Positions 50,339 through 63,479 are shown, counted from the first letter of the stretch. The stretch: DNA of 64,000 nucleotides from Zychaea mexicana (GCF_025766255.1 NW_026516846.1:1-64000); one strand, 5' to 3'. Notes: generated by a model from the letters alone, not told the origin. Made by a program: numbers and translations.

Positions 50339-51973
50339 ATGTCTTCATCACTTTTTATCCCAAGAACACCAGTAAATCCACGAAAATATGCCTTTTTGCT
50401 GCCCGGCATCACACCTCGAACGCTATCGCAATCCGAACATTTGCTTGAAAAAAACCATACCGAGCATCATATCTTCTTCAACGAGAGCGGCTTTCACAAG
50501 TAATATCATTTTCATTTTATTTCCCACACTCAAGGCACTGAAATTTTAACCGGGATTACCGACTTGTTTGTGTAGCCATCTCGTTCATCATTATTTAGCA
50601 GCCTATTCACTGGGTGCCGACAACAAACGACTAAAGGAAATCTATGACGATCACGCCTCGTATCAGCGCAAACTCCCGCCTTCAGTGGGTGAGCTTACTC
50701 GAGAAAACTACAAAAACGAGCTCGGTAACCGAGAAGCATACACGAGCTACCTGCGTCTGTTCCAAAAAGAGATTGAAAAATATGGCATGGTGGACTCGAT
50801 CCGACGATGGATGTTTGCAGACGACATGCTGGCTCGAACGGTGGGCGGAGCGTACCATCCATTGATTCATTTGGGTTATGCCGTTGAATTTGATTTACCG
50901 GCCGTGGCAGCAGAAGGATTGGCCATGGCAGCTTGTACGGAAGCTAATTTGAGCCCTCTGATACCGAACTTACCGTCGTTGCAGGAGATTCTTGTGCCCG
51001 TTCAGGCTGCATCCATGGCATCTAGTGCACGCGATATGGTATCTAAGGTGACAAATGATGTGGCAACAAAGCTCGGTTTTGGTGGAAGTGGTAGTATTAC
51101 TAGTAGCGGAGCACAATACCAGCAACGTGACAAGAAGGATCCCGAATCAGCAAATAGCTTGACAGCAACAGACATGACAGCCAGCTTGAAGGAGGCAATG
51201 AATAACAATGCGGTCGTCGATCTGGCCGAGGAAATCCACAGAGACACTGACTTTGATGGCGTGGTCAAGTTTAAGGACTCAAACAAGATTCGTGCCTTCT
51301 TGGCCAATCCAAAGGGGGTTGAAAAGCTCAAGGTTTATGCCTCGCGATGGCATGTCCATGGTAGATATTGCGAAAAAAGAAAGCATGTATCTGATAAAAG
51401 AGTTTCAAAACTAATTGCACATGATATATATCTTTAGATGAAGATAAGGACTTACAAGCTAAACTTAAAGAGATGTATACCGCATGCATGCTCATTTACG
51501 GCGCATCCGCTATTCGGGAACAAGGCATCAAACTGGACTTCTTCTTGATGCATGCACTGACATCCATCCATGCCGTTCATCTGTTAATGCCACACCTGGC
51601 TCCCAACGAATTCGCTGCACTGCTACGAGGTCACGCAGCAACAACACTCGCATACTACATTTCACGCGGCCGACCTAGCCTTCAAGTGGATCTCCTCCTT
51701 AAGTATGAATCAGACGAAGCTACCAATAACTCGGCTAATCCATGGCTCAAGATTTGTGAGCGCGCAATCAATGCTCCGGAGGCACATATCATCAAGGTTA
51801 TACGCGCATGTGCTGTTGGACAAGTTGTTTACGGCCACGACAGACGCAGTGAACCTTTTGAAAAGGCGTGGGTCCGACTTGCCGACATGACACTCAAAAT
51901 TGCTGGCAACAAGGTGGACGATGATAGTTATTGGAACCACAAAGGCATTGGTTTTGACGAAGCTTGGCAGTAA
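50339..51973 (+). CDS. questin-oxidase-like (DUF4243) protein
   Basis: Three exons: 50339-50499, 50576-51360, 51438-51973; 493 residues. Recognisable family segments are HIFFNESGFHNHLVHHYLAA, AYHPLIHLGYAVEFDLPAVA, EGLAMAACTEANLSPLI, and near the C-terminus LDFFLMHALTSIHAVHLLMP. The His-rich segments (HHYLAAYSLGA, HPLIHLGYA, HALTSIHAVH) recur in this family of Baeyer-Villiger-type oxidases related to questin oxidase of anthraquinone pathways. No neighbouring polyketide genes are present, so a secondary-metabolite role is not implied; many fungi have such proteins with unknown substrates. There is no signal peptide. The start MSSSLFIPRTP follows a CAACA leader. Splicing at 51360 removes a short intron with a GTAGAT donor, weaker than the others. 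Confidence 0.78.
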
Positions 51974-52139
51974 TAAAATCATTATTATGCCAGCAATTAC
52001 GTTCAATAAAGTTCGAGGGTGGGGTGGGGGAGGTTTACCACTTTGTTGGAGCATATTACTCTCAACGGTGACACGGGGTGCAATACCTCATTTCGTTTCT
52101 TACCTTAACCGTGTATAATTCATATATGGCAGCGGCAAC

Positions 52140-54168
52140 ACTATAAAAGACGCCTACACTGGTCGAGCATGGTGAAACTTACAATTTGCTCGCAATGTCA
52201 TGCCTCGCCTTGTCAACCACACAACGTGATTTCCAACAATAAAGACAACTTATGCTGCGCGCGATTACGATCAAGCAGAAGCTTATTTCACCAAGGTCAT
52301 TGACAACTTACAAGCTAAATGTCACGGCTTTATTTTACCGCGCTGCCACCTACTAAATGCAGAACAAACTCGAGCTCGCTCTTAATGACAGTCAACAGGC
52401 CAATCCACACAATGCCAGTGCCTGTCCTGACGCGCTCCTGTCGGCGGCAAACTCTCAAATATTACAAGGCGATTTTCGTGCAGCCTTTTTAACTTACAAT
52501 CAAGATGCAGCAGCAGTCTCGGCCTTAGCCTTTGCATACGAGCAACTCGACAAAAGACATCGTCAGCTCGTAGCAGCCGTCAGCAAACACAATATACCAA
52601 ACGAAATAATTATATGCATTCTAACGCAGCTACAAAGATTTTATACAGCTAGCACTCACATCACGTTTCTGGTATGCGCTTGTTAAGGACAGATGGGCGT
52701 CCCTGTGGAGCGTATATGACATGAAAAAAAGCACTCAAAACACTCTCAAAAGTATCCGAGATACTCGAGACGCTTTCTGGCGATAAAGCAGAAGCGGTAG
52801 TAAAAAATAATTGCACTTCAGTCAAACACCATGCGCAAGAGTAGTTATTGAATGTGCTGAAGGTTGTGGCAGCATAAATGGAGCGCTATTACTGTACTGA
52901 CTTGGATATTGCGCAAGAAAGGTTTAGATAAAAATAATCATCCTTCCTGTTTATACTATTGCAGAGATTGGCTATTTCGACCGAACTGGGCTCACGCCTC
53001 TGTTCATACATGTCAATGACAGATTATGGTCTTGCAACAACCTGTATCTTACCAAATTTAAGCTTTCAGGTTCAGATGCTACCAAGTACGAATTGTCTAG
53101 CATTGTGCAATCATCAAAACACTTGACGTCATTGACAATCGACAGCCTAGAGTACCAGAGCTGTATTGCGCGTGTCTTGCCGATCGTTGCAAACAACTTC
53201 CCAAATATCCAGGAGTTCTTGTTCACAGATTTCCCGAGCGGTGTCACCATACGCTCGATCATTACCCTCATCATCATCATTGTCATCCACAAGGCTGTCG
53301 ACGGAGAAGAAGAAGGGCCGCAAATGCTTGTACTACACCAAGCGATCCTTCAAACACTTGATCGATACCTTGCAAGCTTTTAGCGATAAAAAGTAGCGAG
53401 CCATTTGATATTTTCTGCGAGCGCTATGGCTCAGTGCAAGCTTTGACACAGAGTACGGGGCAAATGAGTTGCACACGCTCACTCTCACCTCCAAACGTCC
53501 GAGACTTACGCATTCAGACGTAGCTTTATCGCGCTCATTGCTGCTTGCTCAACTTCATTTCAGCATATCCACATCGCAGGAAAAGTGTTCTTAGATTAGC
53601 GGTTCTCTGACGCACTAGCGACTCTCGGCCAGCTTAGAACATTACATTTCCTGCATTAAAATATATATTATTTTTATAACAATGCTAATTATGACGATAT
53701 TGACAACGAAAATAAATTGTTGGGAGAGAAGAGGAACGCGATAAACAAAGGAAAAAGCGTTAGGAATGTATGCAGCAGTAGCAAACGACACTATCGCCCA
53801 TGATGGACGTCAGCTAGAACCCATTTTTAACATCGCACAACAATTACTTCCTTGACTGCGGATTTACATGTATAGCAGACGACGGAAGAGATTGGTACTT
53901 ACTCGAATTTGCGCAGTGCGTTCCTCGTTCAATCAATATGCGCAGATCAAACCTGAAAACCATCTCTATGTCCAAGCAGACATTTCTGTTCTGTTTGGGA
54001 CACTTGCGGAAATCAAGGTCCCTGCGACATCAAGAATCGTGCTGCTCTCTCGGGACCAGGTCGGATCTCTACTATGAGAATGGGGAGCACGAAGAGGATC
54101 AAGCGAAAATGAAAGGAGAAGACGATGATCTTGCGCACGCTTTAATAACACTTAAGTCATTGACATAA
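52140..54168 (+). pseudogene. dead TPR/F-box/LRR gene
   Basis: Coding-like runs in varying frames follow the order TPR, F-box, LRR common in Mucoromycota. Near 52255-52330 the run ARDYDQAEAYFTKVIDNLQA then VTALFYRAATY meets a TAA at about 52357 and continues in the same frame as MQNKLELALNDSQQANP (52357-52686), with KHNIPNEIIICIL as an F-box-like start. Around 52980-53390 a leucine-rich region reads SSKHLTSLTIDSLEYQSCIA and VLPIVANNFPNIQEFLFTDF. A last run ends at 54168. Stops and frame changes separate the pieces and I found no intron set to rescue them. The borders are approximate. Confidence 0.6.
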
Positions 54169-54712
54169 TTATTGTTGTATCTTGTTGGGTTATCGGCAGA
54201 CTTGCCATCCCCAACAAGCTATATGATAAATAGACTAGCGGTCGAGACACTTTATTTCACATTGGCCGGTTCAAGGCAGGAAAACGCCCAGCTACTACTG
54301 CTACTAAGGACGCCAGTATAGCCGAAATCCGATAATAAAGGTGTATCCATGTAATCAGTACAATAAATCTGTCGGTAATAAGTCTAACAATCATTTCGAC
54401 GAATACCCAGTGTAACTGGATGTCAGGACCAAAGCATAGCTAGGTAGGTCAAAAGCATAGTGCATAGATTAAACGAACAGTGATAGTTTCTTCTTGGACC
54501 TTCATTTATTGATGCCTCTTTGCTGTAATGACTGTTTCCAAGGATACTCTGGCTTTGTTTCGATCCATGCATTGCCTGAATGCGGTCCAGCAAGATTTGA
54601 TATCCCGAAACCGCCACACGCCCGTTCGTCGGCAACCCCCCTCGAAACGCCCAGTTCGTGTTTCAAAAACCCAACCCTCTTTTTCTGAGAACATCTCTGT
54701 CCTGCACGTTCA

Positions 54713-56568
54713 ATGAAGTACACTCTTGTTTCCGTACCTGCATTAGGCCAGAGCCAAAACACGCTCTTGAACATCAAGAGCAAATTAGCCCCATTTGCCG
54801 AGACTCATCCTTTCAACATTCCCGAGTTTAAGGTATAAGAATGGGTACTTGCTTGCGGATTTGTCACTTTGTGGGGATGCACGGTTTTTTTTTCTTACTC
54901 ACCGCATGCACTTATATATTGAAATGTAGATTGGCACATTGGACGCTCTTGTGCTTTTGTCGGATGACCTCACTAAACATGACAACGCATTTGAACAAGC
55001 TGTTAACAAGCTTGCAGATATCCTTGGTAACTTGGTCAAAGGACAGCCCGACGCTTTAGTTCAGGACTTTTTGTTGGTGAACGACAGTAAGATTTTTGGT
55101 TCTTCTATTTTCGCTAGAGGAAAGAAAGATAGGGAATATAGAAAGCTTAGTAGATATTGTTATGATGATGCAATAGAGACGGTGGATCAATATGTGAATA
55201 CATTCCAGTGGAACAGCATGAAATACCGTACCGATAAATCGCTTCAAGAAACCACGTCGATGTTGACGCAAGTAAGGGGATCATCATCATAATATACCAA
55301 TATCCTCGCAACGTATGTATTCAGCCATTTGAATAAAAAGCTGACAATGCGGTACTGTAGGAAATGACGTCGATGGATAATTTGATAAAGAACAAGATGA
55401 ATGCGTATACCCAAAACAAAAATGCTCTTCAGGCACTTCAGCGCAAGCAAACGTAAATTAAGTTTTTTCGAAAGTTGGTTTAAACGCGATGGGCTCAAAG
55501 AAAAGTAATACTTACTCTTTTATTGATAGTGGCAATCTGTCAGTGAAGAACTTGAACGGCATTGTAAAGAAGGAACACTGTGTGCTGAACTCAGAGTACC
55601 TTACGACCTTATTTGTTGCTGTACCAAAGTAAGGAACAGCTTTTACTTGGAGACACCGTCATTTTACTTTGTTACTGACCAACAGTCCATCTTGATAGGA
55701 CCCAATACAAGCAATGGAATAACACGTACGAGACACTCGTTTCCATGGTCGTTCCTCGTTCTTCTGTGTAAGTGGCTATGCTAGTCCGTGAACAGGTTTG
55801 ATGAATCTGAGGTTTCTTTTTGTTCATGCGATCATCCTTTTGTTATATAATGAATAGCAAGATCTCCGAGGATTCAGAATACGGTTTATTCTCCATTACA
55901 TTATTCCAGCGTGTGGTGGATGAGTTTACTCACAAGGCTCGTGAAGAAAAGTAAGTGGCTTCGCATTTGTTTCTATCTCTATATCCCTTCAACGTTTCGA
56001 AACAAACATTAAGGACTCAACGCATAACGGTTGCTGTAAAGATTTATCGTAAGAGATTTCCAGTTTGATGAAGACGCATTGAGACAACAAGAACGCGAGC
56101 TTTTGGAGACCGAAGAAACGGAACGTGAACAACAGACTGAATTGATCCGTCTGTCGCGAACCAACTTTAGCGAAATGTTTTCTTCGTGGGTGCATTTGAA
56201 GGCACTTCGTGTGTTTGTCGAGTCTGTGCTAAGATACGGATTGCCACCAGATTTCACTTGCGTCACCATTGCTGTAAGCTAACCTTTGATATGTATTTGC
56301 ATAAATATGCTTATCCGTTAGAACTAACGATGTATGTTGAAACATTTGCTTGACCGGACCGACATAGGCTGAGCCCAAGTTTGAAGCCAAGGTGGATCAG
56401 ACACTTGTGGAACAGTATGGTCATCTCGGCGGTGTGCACGGTATGAATAAGCAACAGCGACAAGAAAACAATGAAGAACTCTTGGACCACGAATTGCAAT
56501 CGGTCAACAGCACTGGCTACCGACCTTATGTGCAATTTGAGCTTGAATTTGACCTGGAGCGTAGATAG
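54713..56568 (+). CDS. VMA5: V-type ATPase subunit C
   Basis: Nine exons: 54713-54832, 54930-55086, 55177-55271, 55361-55452, 55530-55628, 55699-55767, 55858-55950, 56042-56273, 56368-56568; 385 residues, as usual for the family. Typical segments: KYTLVSVPALGQSQNTLLNI, LVKGQPDALVQDFLLVND, YVNTFQWNSMKYRTDKSLQE, FSEMFSSWVHLKALRVFVES and VLRYGLPPDFTCVTI. It is the V1 peripheral-stalk subunit that lets the pump assemble and disassemble reversibly; it acts at vacuole and Golgi/endosome membranes. All junctions are GT/AG with matching phase, and the C-terminus YRPYVQFELEFDLERR fits the family. It has a short spacer to the WHI2-like gene downstream, also on plus. Confidence 0.93.
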
Positions 56569-57256
56569 AGAAGCAAGAAAAGATGTATAAAAATTCCTAC
56601 CCTTTTATCCAGACCCAATCCCTCAACCCACCCCCAACCAGTCCATACACCTGCCATTTTTCACACTGACCAAAGATCGATGAAACAACAAGAATAACTG
56701 TACTTAAAGCAAAGAACACGAAGCAGGAAAAGAAAACCCGAAAAAAAAAGGGATCACTCGTGGTGCTCGAAAGCTTATTGGATCAATCCATATATTAACT
56801 AGAAACAAAGTACTTGCGTACATACAGATTTCATGCCGATCCCTGACGGTTCCCATGGCCGTTGTTGTTATTGTTTTTGTTGGCAAAACATTCAAGGGAC
56901 ACGGTACCCAACAGCTTCTTCGAGCCGCCGCTATCGAAACGGCTTATACAGAAGAGTCGCTTGCTATCATGCTTGTGATGGAGAAAACTAGTTGTGGTAG
57001 CGGCAAACGTGTGGATCTGGAAATCCCGCTTTTTCTTTCTTTTTAGTTTTGCGCGAGGCCCTTTTCTCTTTCTCTCCCTTCCACACACACACGCACACCT
57101 CAAGGACACACAAAAGCTCTCTTTTTCGAGTGTATATACTATACTTTCTCTCTTCAAAGAGAACCAAGCGATATATTTGTTGCTCCTACCCCGTCCACCC
57201 CTTTCTACCGATATATAATATCATTATCACTCCACCAAAACGGCATCAAACATATA

Positions 57257-58413
57257 ATGACCTCGGAATCGCCTATTCTCCAAGTTCCTGAACCCGACAA
57301 TAACTATAGTGGTGGTAATGGTGGCCAGGATGACCTAATTTATCAACAACAGCAAGGTGGAGATGACGACGGATTCGACAATCCAGAAGATGCCATTCCA
57401 CAACGACTTAAGCTTGATTTGCGAGGTTCACGGGTCGACTTGGATCGTGACACTTTGGTCAATTTGCCCGAAAGCTTATTGATTGCCATGTTTCCCAATG
57501 GGCTTGTTCTCGGTCGACAAGACGATATATTCGAAGACGACGAGGATGAATATGGTGAAAACCATTCGCGCGACTCGGTCGGCATTGAAGACCAAGTCAA
57601 TTACGTTGACTTTGACCCAATGTGTTTGGATTATGTTTTACGATTTTACCAGTATGCTCGAGAACAACATGAAAAATCGACAGCAGCGGCAGCAGGAGGG
57701 ACAGGAGCAACAGCTGAAGGAGGAGGGGAAGATGTCTCTTCCCCCGAACATTATCATCAACAGCTGGCAGCAGCCACCGCAACCTCGTCTGTGTACTATC
57801 CACTGTTAACCAAACAGCCTATCATTGTTTTGCGCGAGGAATTGGAGTACTATTGTATTCCCGTGTCATCGGCATCATCATCGTCGGCAGCAGCAGCAGC
57901 AGCAGCAGCAGCAGCGGGAACAGCACAGATGGACATGGCACAACTCAAGGTTGCTTGCGGCCATCATCTGAAGCAACACGATCACATCTTTGATGCGTTG
58001 CAGAAAAACATCTCGCGAGAGAACAATGTCGCAGAACAACACTTGATTGATATGCTATGCGATGCTGGATTCATGCGTGACGATCGATGGGGCTACAGAG
58101 AACTAGAACCGATGCGCACCTGCGTTGTCAGCATGGCGCTGGTGCTATTGAAGACGACCGGGCCTAACAATCACATGGCAACTGCCCAGAAGCTTTTACT
58201 CTTTTGGAGAAAACCCGCGGTAAGAGCGCACTTTGTCAAAATCATATAAGACTCTTCTTTTCTTTTTGCTAATGTTGTCATCGATCACCATTGTCGTCGT
58301 TGTCGTCGTTATAGAGAAAGTGCTGGTGGGATGGCACTACAAGTGAAGTGCAAGAACAAAAGGTTCGATTGTGGGCACGACGCACTTGGACTCTAGAGCT
58401 GGCACTGGTATAG
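57257..58413 (+). CDS. WHI2-like BTB/KCTD-type regulator
   Basis: Two exons, 57257-58219 and 58315-58413, giving 353 residues. A Gly/Asp-rich start precedes RLKLDLRGSRVDLDRDTLVN, LPESLLIAMFPNGLVL and NYVDFDPMCLDYVLRFYQYA, the modified BTB fold of yeast Whi2 (residues about 48-135). Between them and the C-terminus are Gly/Ala/Ser tracts. The region LHMLCDAGFMRDDRWGYREL-like through LLFWRKPARKCWWDG, completed by exon 2 with VRLWARRTWTLELALV, matches the conserved Whi2 tail. In yeast Whi2 works with Psr1/Psr2 phosphatases in stress response and restrains TORC1 under low amino acids. The unspliced frame would continue to 58249; splicing at GCG|GTAAGAG restores the family ending. ATG 57257 is the first in frame. 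Confidence 0.83.
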
Positions 58414-58826
58414 TTTGCATCATCGTATAGCACACAGAATGCCTTTGTTTCTTTTATTATTATTGCTTCTTCTTCTTCTTCTTCTTCCACTTCTTTGGAT
58501 ACCCTTCACCCATTCTCCACATGACTCCCCTCAAACCCTCCCCTGCTCTTTTCTGTCTCCCTTACACTTCTCGTTTCGGTCAACTTGCAATTTATGCTTC
58601 ACTTACGGATAGATCATCGCACGCACACGCACAATTCACATTTTGCACTTATATCCACTCTTACGCTCTACTACTTCTCCTTCTGCTTCTTTCTTCTTTT
58701 CTTCGTGGCCTATTACACAATACCATGCTTGTTGTTTTAGCGTTTTCTTCACTTAATACTCTCCTGCGTTTTGGAAAAATATCATATATAAAACTCAGCC
58801 AGCAATGATCCGGCAAAAATGTTTTC

Positions 58827-58862
<36 letters not shown>

Positions 58863-58879
58863 CTTTCTTCTCCTCAAAC
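58414..58879. other. short spacer with (TC)n tract
   Basis: Only 3' sequence of the WHI2-like gene and the leader of the next gene are expected here. A TTC/CTT run lies at 58465-58500 and a (TC)15 tract at 58829-58859, about 20 bases before the next start codon. Confidence 0.6.
58829..58859. repeat. (TC)15 microsatellite in the leader of the small gene
   Basis: An almost pure TC tract ending about 20 bases before the ATG at 58880. Such pyrimidine tracts just upstream of starts are common in fungi and may mark the core promoter. Confidence 0.85.
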
Positions 58880-59320
58880 ATGCCAAACGAGAAGGAGTTA
58901 CTAGAGCATCAGGTAAATTACTGAACATGACATACAAAGTGCTCTGGTAGGCTGCTCATACAACTGCATGGAGTAGCTCCAAGAGTTAAAAGTACTCAAC
59001 GCCGAGTTGTCAACAGTTCATCCGAAAGCGGTAAGAAAAAAAATAAGCTGTATGGAGTATCACACCATCTTTTCTTTTTTTGGCCCGCTCACATTATGTA
59101 TATCGATGATGAATCAGCGCTTGTACGAAAGAATGGTCCCTTCGAGTAATGTCTTCTTTCTTGCCAGAGACAAGAACGCCGTGCGATCTGCAGCAAAGCG
59201 TAAGTGATAGCTGATGGTAGCAATAGGTGATACATTCAGTTATGTCATAGTATTAATGCAAGGGTGAATTCTACAGACCAACAAGATACCATCACTAGAA
59301 ACTTGCAGGAATTGAAATAA
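58880..59320 (+). CDS. 70-residue prefoldin-like protein (ASDURF-like)
   Basis: Four small exons: 58880-58912, 58977-59030, 59118-59199, 59277-59320; 70 residues. It starts MPNEKELLEHQLQELKVLNA and is a short helix, a loop with LYERMVPSSNVFFLARDKNA, then a second helix ending ITRNLQELK. The NVFFLA-type loop between two coils is the mark of ASDURF, a small beta-type prefoldin subunit of the animal PAQosome encoded upstream of ASNSD1. All four exons use GT/AG and phases agree, which is strong evidence for a real gene despite its size. Exon choice for exon 2 (acceptor GAGTAG at 58976) is the weakest; an alternative acceptor lies at about 58950. It could also be a canonical prefoldin subunit truncated at the ends. 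Confidence 0.6.
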
Positions 59321-59411
59321 AATCCGTCTTTTCTTGAAACTTTCGTTGTGATTTACGATTCTCTTTTTTTTTTTTCGCTCCACCATATATAATACTTCTT
59401 AAATCACAATA

Positions 59412-60327
59412 ATGGCGGATCCTATCGTGCCTCACAGCGCTCCAATCTCGGCTTACATGAGTGTTCATTCAGGTTACTAAACCTTTTTTTTCCACGGCAT
59501 GTTCAATGTAATGCGATCCGCTTTCTACCCCTCTCTAATGACACATTTTTTTTCGCTCAAAAAAACAGCCACGAATCTGGCCTATGTACGCTATTTTGCT
59601 AAAGTGGAGAATGCTGTATCAGCAACGTTTAAAAACATCAACGCACAAGGCTTTACCGTGTCTTACACGCTACCGGATGACAAAGAAGTACACGACGCAT
59701 TTATCGAGTTTGATACGCCCCTTACAAAGCGCGAGGAGATTCGCCCTGTACTAGAGAACATGGCCTCAGAGGCAGAATCCGCATTAGGATTGGTAATTAA
59801 TCACTTAATCACTGGAATTATCTCTCGATACTGCAGGAGGAGGAAGAGGATTTAGTAAATAAGCACCATCTTTTTGTTCTTAGCCGAGCTCATTGACCGG
59901 TCCACCACCGCTTAAAGCTATCGCAAAGGCATTTTATGCACAAGCGACCGACATGTACACACCATCAGAACCAGCCGTACCGCTCGATGCATTTTACGCT
60001 GCCGATACACATTTTCAGTTATTGATCGCATTTGGCATGGGCACTTTGGGCTTATTGACGTTTTCTACCGATGAATACCTTCTCCGACAGTTCCATCCGG
60101 CAGTATTGGATTTCAAGAACTTGTTTGGCGACCGTGTCTTGCATATGATGTGGAACGGTGCAGTGACCGCTCATCTGGTGGAAGGATTATTGGCATTTGG
60201 TATCTGCGTACGTCGTGGATGGTATAGTCCTTTAAATATCTGCAAGTGGACGGTTTCAACTACTCTTTTCGGTTTTGCCTCCTTGAGCAAGTTGCTTAAA
60301 CATGCAAAACGTGTAAAGTCGGAATGA
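59412..60327 (+). CDS. DUF2470 integral membrane protein
   Basis: Three exons: 59412-59472, 59569-59792, 59884-60327; 242 residues. Residues 1-90 match the DUF2470 fold: VPHSAPISAYMSVHSATNLA, YVRYFAKVENAVSATFKNIN, ending PVLENMASEAESALG. After a Pro-rich link come membrane segments (FQLLIAFGMGTLGLLTFSTD, AVTAHLVEGLLAFGICVRRG, FGFASLSKLLKHAKRV) of the kind found in fungal DUF2470/DUF4499 proteins. DUF2470 resembles the C-terminal domain of heme-utilisation and pyridoxamine-oxidase-like proteins; no catalytic activity can be read here. The function is unknown. Spacing to the preceding small gene is 91 bases, so the two may share transcription signals. Confidence 0.8.
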
Positions 60328-61035
60328 ATAAGTAAATTTGTAACGTCCAAAACTCTCAAAAGTCTAGTGATTTAATTCAATGAACGCTTGTGTATATCTG
60401 TCATTCTCAAATTTATGCACGATGCGAATAAGGGTCGAGAGCAAGTTCTCTCTATTCTTTTTTTCATGGTGTATTTTGTACTCGCTTATTGGTTGTGTAA
60501 GGAGGATAACTTAATAAATACATATAAGAGCAGTACCTTATAAGCTTAAATAGTGCAAGTTAGTGGAAGTTCAAGCCGAGAATAGCTTTATGGGCTCTGT
60601 TGGATAGGGACGACCTGTGATAATATTACTAACTGAAGAAGCTTCTCAACGCACCCTTCTTTGCCATCACGGTAGCAACCATGCAAGCTATACTCGCACA
60701 AAAGGTAAACAATAAAGTGCGCTGTATGCAGACACAGACATTGAAATTGACATAAGCTTTGGGGCCGCTGAAAACTCCCGTAAACCTGTATCGGTACAAT
60801 GTATACCCGGTAAAAAAAACATCACATTTTCCCAATATTGCGTTTTCTTGATATTTCGTTACGATACTCAAACCACCTACCTATGACCGTTCGATGGCAT
60901 GAAAGATCAGAAAAAGAGATATGTTTGGAAAAAGATAATAATAGTTAAATTAAATATGCATGTGTCTATATGGGAGGTGTGTATCTGTGTAAGTGTGAAT
61001 TGTTGTGTACTGTAGATAAATAGAAATGGAGGTGT
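60328..61035. other. no gene seen
   Basis: 700 bases after the membrane-protein gene; AT-rich near 60480-60560. No feature is supported. Confidence 0.4.
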
Positions 61036-62621
61036 TTATATATGGCGTGTATGGCGATTGTAATCGCGTCTCATTCTTGGCAAGCTGCGTCTTCTTCGGA
61101 AAGTGATGTTGGCTTTGAGATAGGCATCGACTGCATCGTCATCCAGTGACTGTTGGAATACCTGGTACTGCTCGATGGATACAACACGTTCGTAGTGTGC
61201 CGAAGCAGATTCAAAACTTTTCGTTGTTTCTTGTAATTGCGCTATCAATTCTCAGCGGAAGACAAGATGCTTGCAAATCATGTAGCGACTTGATAGATAA
61301 TTTTTGCAGCCACAAATACAATTATTGTCCGATGGCTGGTAGATAGTCTCGGTTGCTAAATTTTCTGTTCGGCCATACAGCTTTTCCCATACACGGGTAA
61401 ACATCTGATGCCAACGGGTCGCAGAGCGAGAACGAACAGTATCACGGTTGAACTTGTGACGAAGATCAGGGAAATGTCGCGCAACAATCACGTATACGAG
61501 CAAGTCTACTCGTGCTCGGTTGAATTGGTGCAAATAATTACGTTTCAAAACCTTCCAATGCGCTTCAATCAACATTGTTGTTCTTCCTACTGGGATACGG
61601 TCCGAAATACTGCTGTGCGCCCATTTTCTCCAAGTAGACGGCTGATATCAATTGCGGTATGGTGCCCGCCACCTAGAAACAACAAGTGGACATTTCAAAA
61701 ATTTAAGATTCCGCCTTTATAAATTTCCATTTTTAGTTAAGTGATATTTATTCATGCTTTTCATCCAGTGAGTCCTTTCTCAGAGGATCACTTAAATAAA
61801 CAAACTACTCTCGCATGATTCTTCTTACATGATTATTAGAAACTGACAGTTCTCTTTGAACGCACAAGAAATAAACTTAATTGTATTCTTTGACTCTTGC
61901 ACAATTTTAAGGTTCTTCTGGTACTTGTTGAGTCTCCCCATTGTATAGAATGTTTTGGAAAAAGAAGGAACAATAAAACTGTCATCCTACTTATAATTTA
62001 CCTGGCACCATTACAGTCAATGTTGATTGGAAGGCTGAGGTATATATTGCACCAATGCTTACCACTATGTTACACTACCTTCTTAATATGGAAATCGCCG
62101 ATTCAATGTCATATACTATAGTGTATAGTAGGGTGGACATTCTGACAAAATCCTCTGCTAAATTTTGAAATCGACACCAACTTCAACACTTTATTTCTCA
62201 TTTTTTTTTGCTCGTATGTATACAAAAACGTTTCATAGAATTATTCTTTGAGCCTCTCTATATCGTTCTATGAAGCCAAAAAAGTGCGTTGTATAAGTGA
62301 AAAAAGTTGAAATAAAACATTGAAAATTGGTCCAAAAATTTACGTTTCTAGGTGGCAGGCACCATATTATACTGTATGATGGCCATCTTGATGTTCCTGG
62401 TGTGCACATGCAGTATGAGATTTTACGGACTGCGTGTAACCCAATTGAGCATTGATGTTTAATGCGAGGCTATTCAAACAAGAAAAGAGAGGCTCGACTT
62501 CTATTGCTTCCCCATCAAAAACACTTTCTTCCATCTCTTCTCCTCGTCCACATAAAGCACTTCTTTCCTCACTCCCACTTCTCTTTTGAGGAACGAACGT
62601 CACCAGCAAAGGTAATGACAA
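61036..62621 (-). pseudogene. dead SWIM-zinc-finger protein of a MULE-like transposon
   Basis: On the minus strand, 62621 to about 62367 reads into KSHTACAHQEHQDGHHTV; the frame then meets the MITE. Beyond it, 61650 to 61252 gives QPSTWRKWAHSSISDRIPVG, TTMLIEAHWKVLKRNYLHQF and CICGCKNYLSSRYMICKHL, a CxC...CxH SWIM finger. A TGA at 61250 follows, but the same frame continues with ELIAQLQETTKSF to a stop at 61036. A stop also lies just before YQPSTW. SWIM fingers are typical of MULE transposases and associated proteins; the N-terminal part resembles what I recall of multicopy Mucorales proteins. The borders at the 5' side are uncertain. Confidence 0.6.
61660..62364. mobile_element. TA-flanked MITE, 705 bp
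   Basis: The left end TGGTGCCCGCCACCTAGAAAC and the complement of the right end TGGTGCCTGCCACCTAGAAAC match at 20 of 21 positions. TA flanks both sides (61658-61659 and 62365-62366). No transposase is inside. The TA target and short precise inverted ends suggest a Tc1/mariner- or pogo-type MITE; it interrupts the SWIM-finger pseudogene. Confidence 0.75.
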
Positions 62622-63479
62622 GCACTAGCAGACGCGTGACGACGGTGACATGTAGATAAACAATGTACCAACAACACCACCAGAACGATGGCTGTAGCGT
62701 CAACAACAGCAGCCGCAACAGCGACAAGAATGAAGAGTTCTTCTTGGACGGTCATCCTAGAGACAATGCAGATGCACCGCCAGAGTACAAAAACGCGTGG
62801 ACATAGTCGGCGAGAGTCTGCCACTCTCCTAAATGTCACACGCGTCCGTACCTTTATAACGCGCGTAAGAACATTAAGTGTAGTGGAGCTTCTGTAAGCA
62901 TTTTTCCAATTGCCACTTGGAATTACGGATCGCCGGTATAGCTTCCCAAAAGACAATGCCCCCGTCATGCGCCCTTATCGATAGTCTAGGCTTGTGTAAC
63001 CTCAGTGTCGAGTAGAAGAAAAGCGCGTCATTATACTTTAACAAGTGGAGACACTTCGTGAGAGCCATGTAGAAAGACAAGACTAGTGTGTACGTGTAGC
63101 CTGAAGTGAGCACATTGCAAAGGGGAATGTCTGTGAGGTTGCATTCCGAATGCTTCGGGAGATGACAGACCCATAGTTCGGCGTGTCCAACACTGCTTGT
63201 CGGTGTAACATGGCATCACCTGGGCTGGCAAGTGACGCTGTCAATTTTCTTTTTTTCCTTTTTTAGATCAGCTCCCCAAGCTAACAGATAAGATATAAAA
63301 GCACTGCATGGAAATAATTTCTGCTACTTTGCTCCTCTCTCTTCCTCTCTCTCTCTCTTTTCTTTGAATCATGAAAATTGTGACCAAGATTTCGAATGCA
63401 AAAAAGTGCCCGTGCACAGTGTCGACGAGCATAACGATGAATCGGGATGGCCGCGTCCAAAAGTTTGTCGTCTCAGCCA
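62622..63479. other. no gene seen
   Basis: No supportable gene. Short open frames on both strands lack introns and domains. A TC-rich run lies at 63335-63365. Confidence 0.4.
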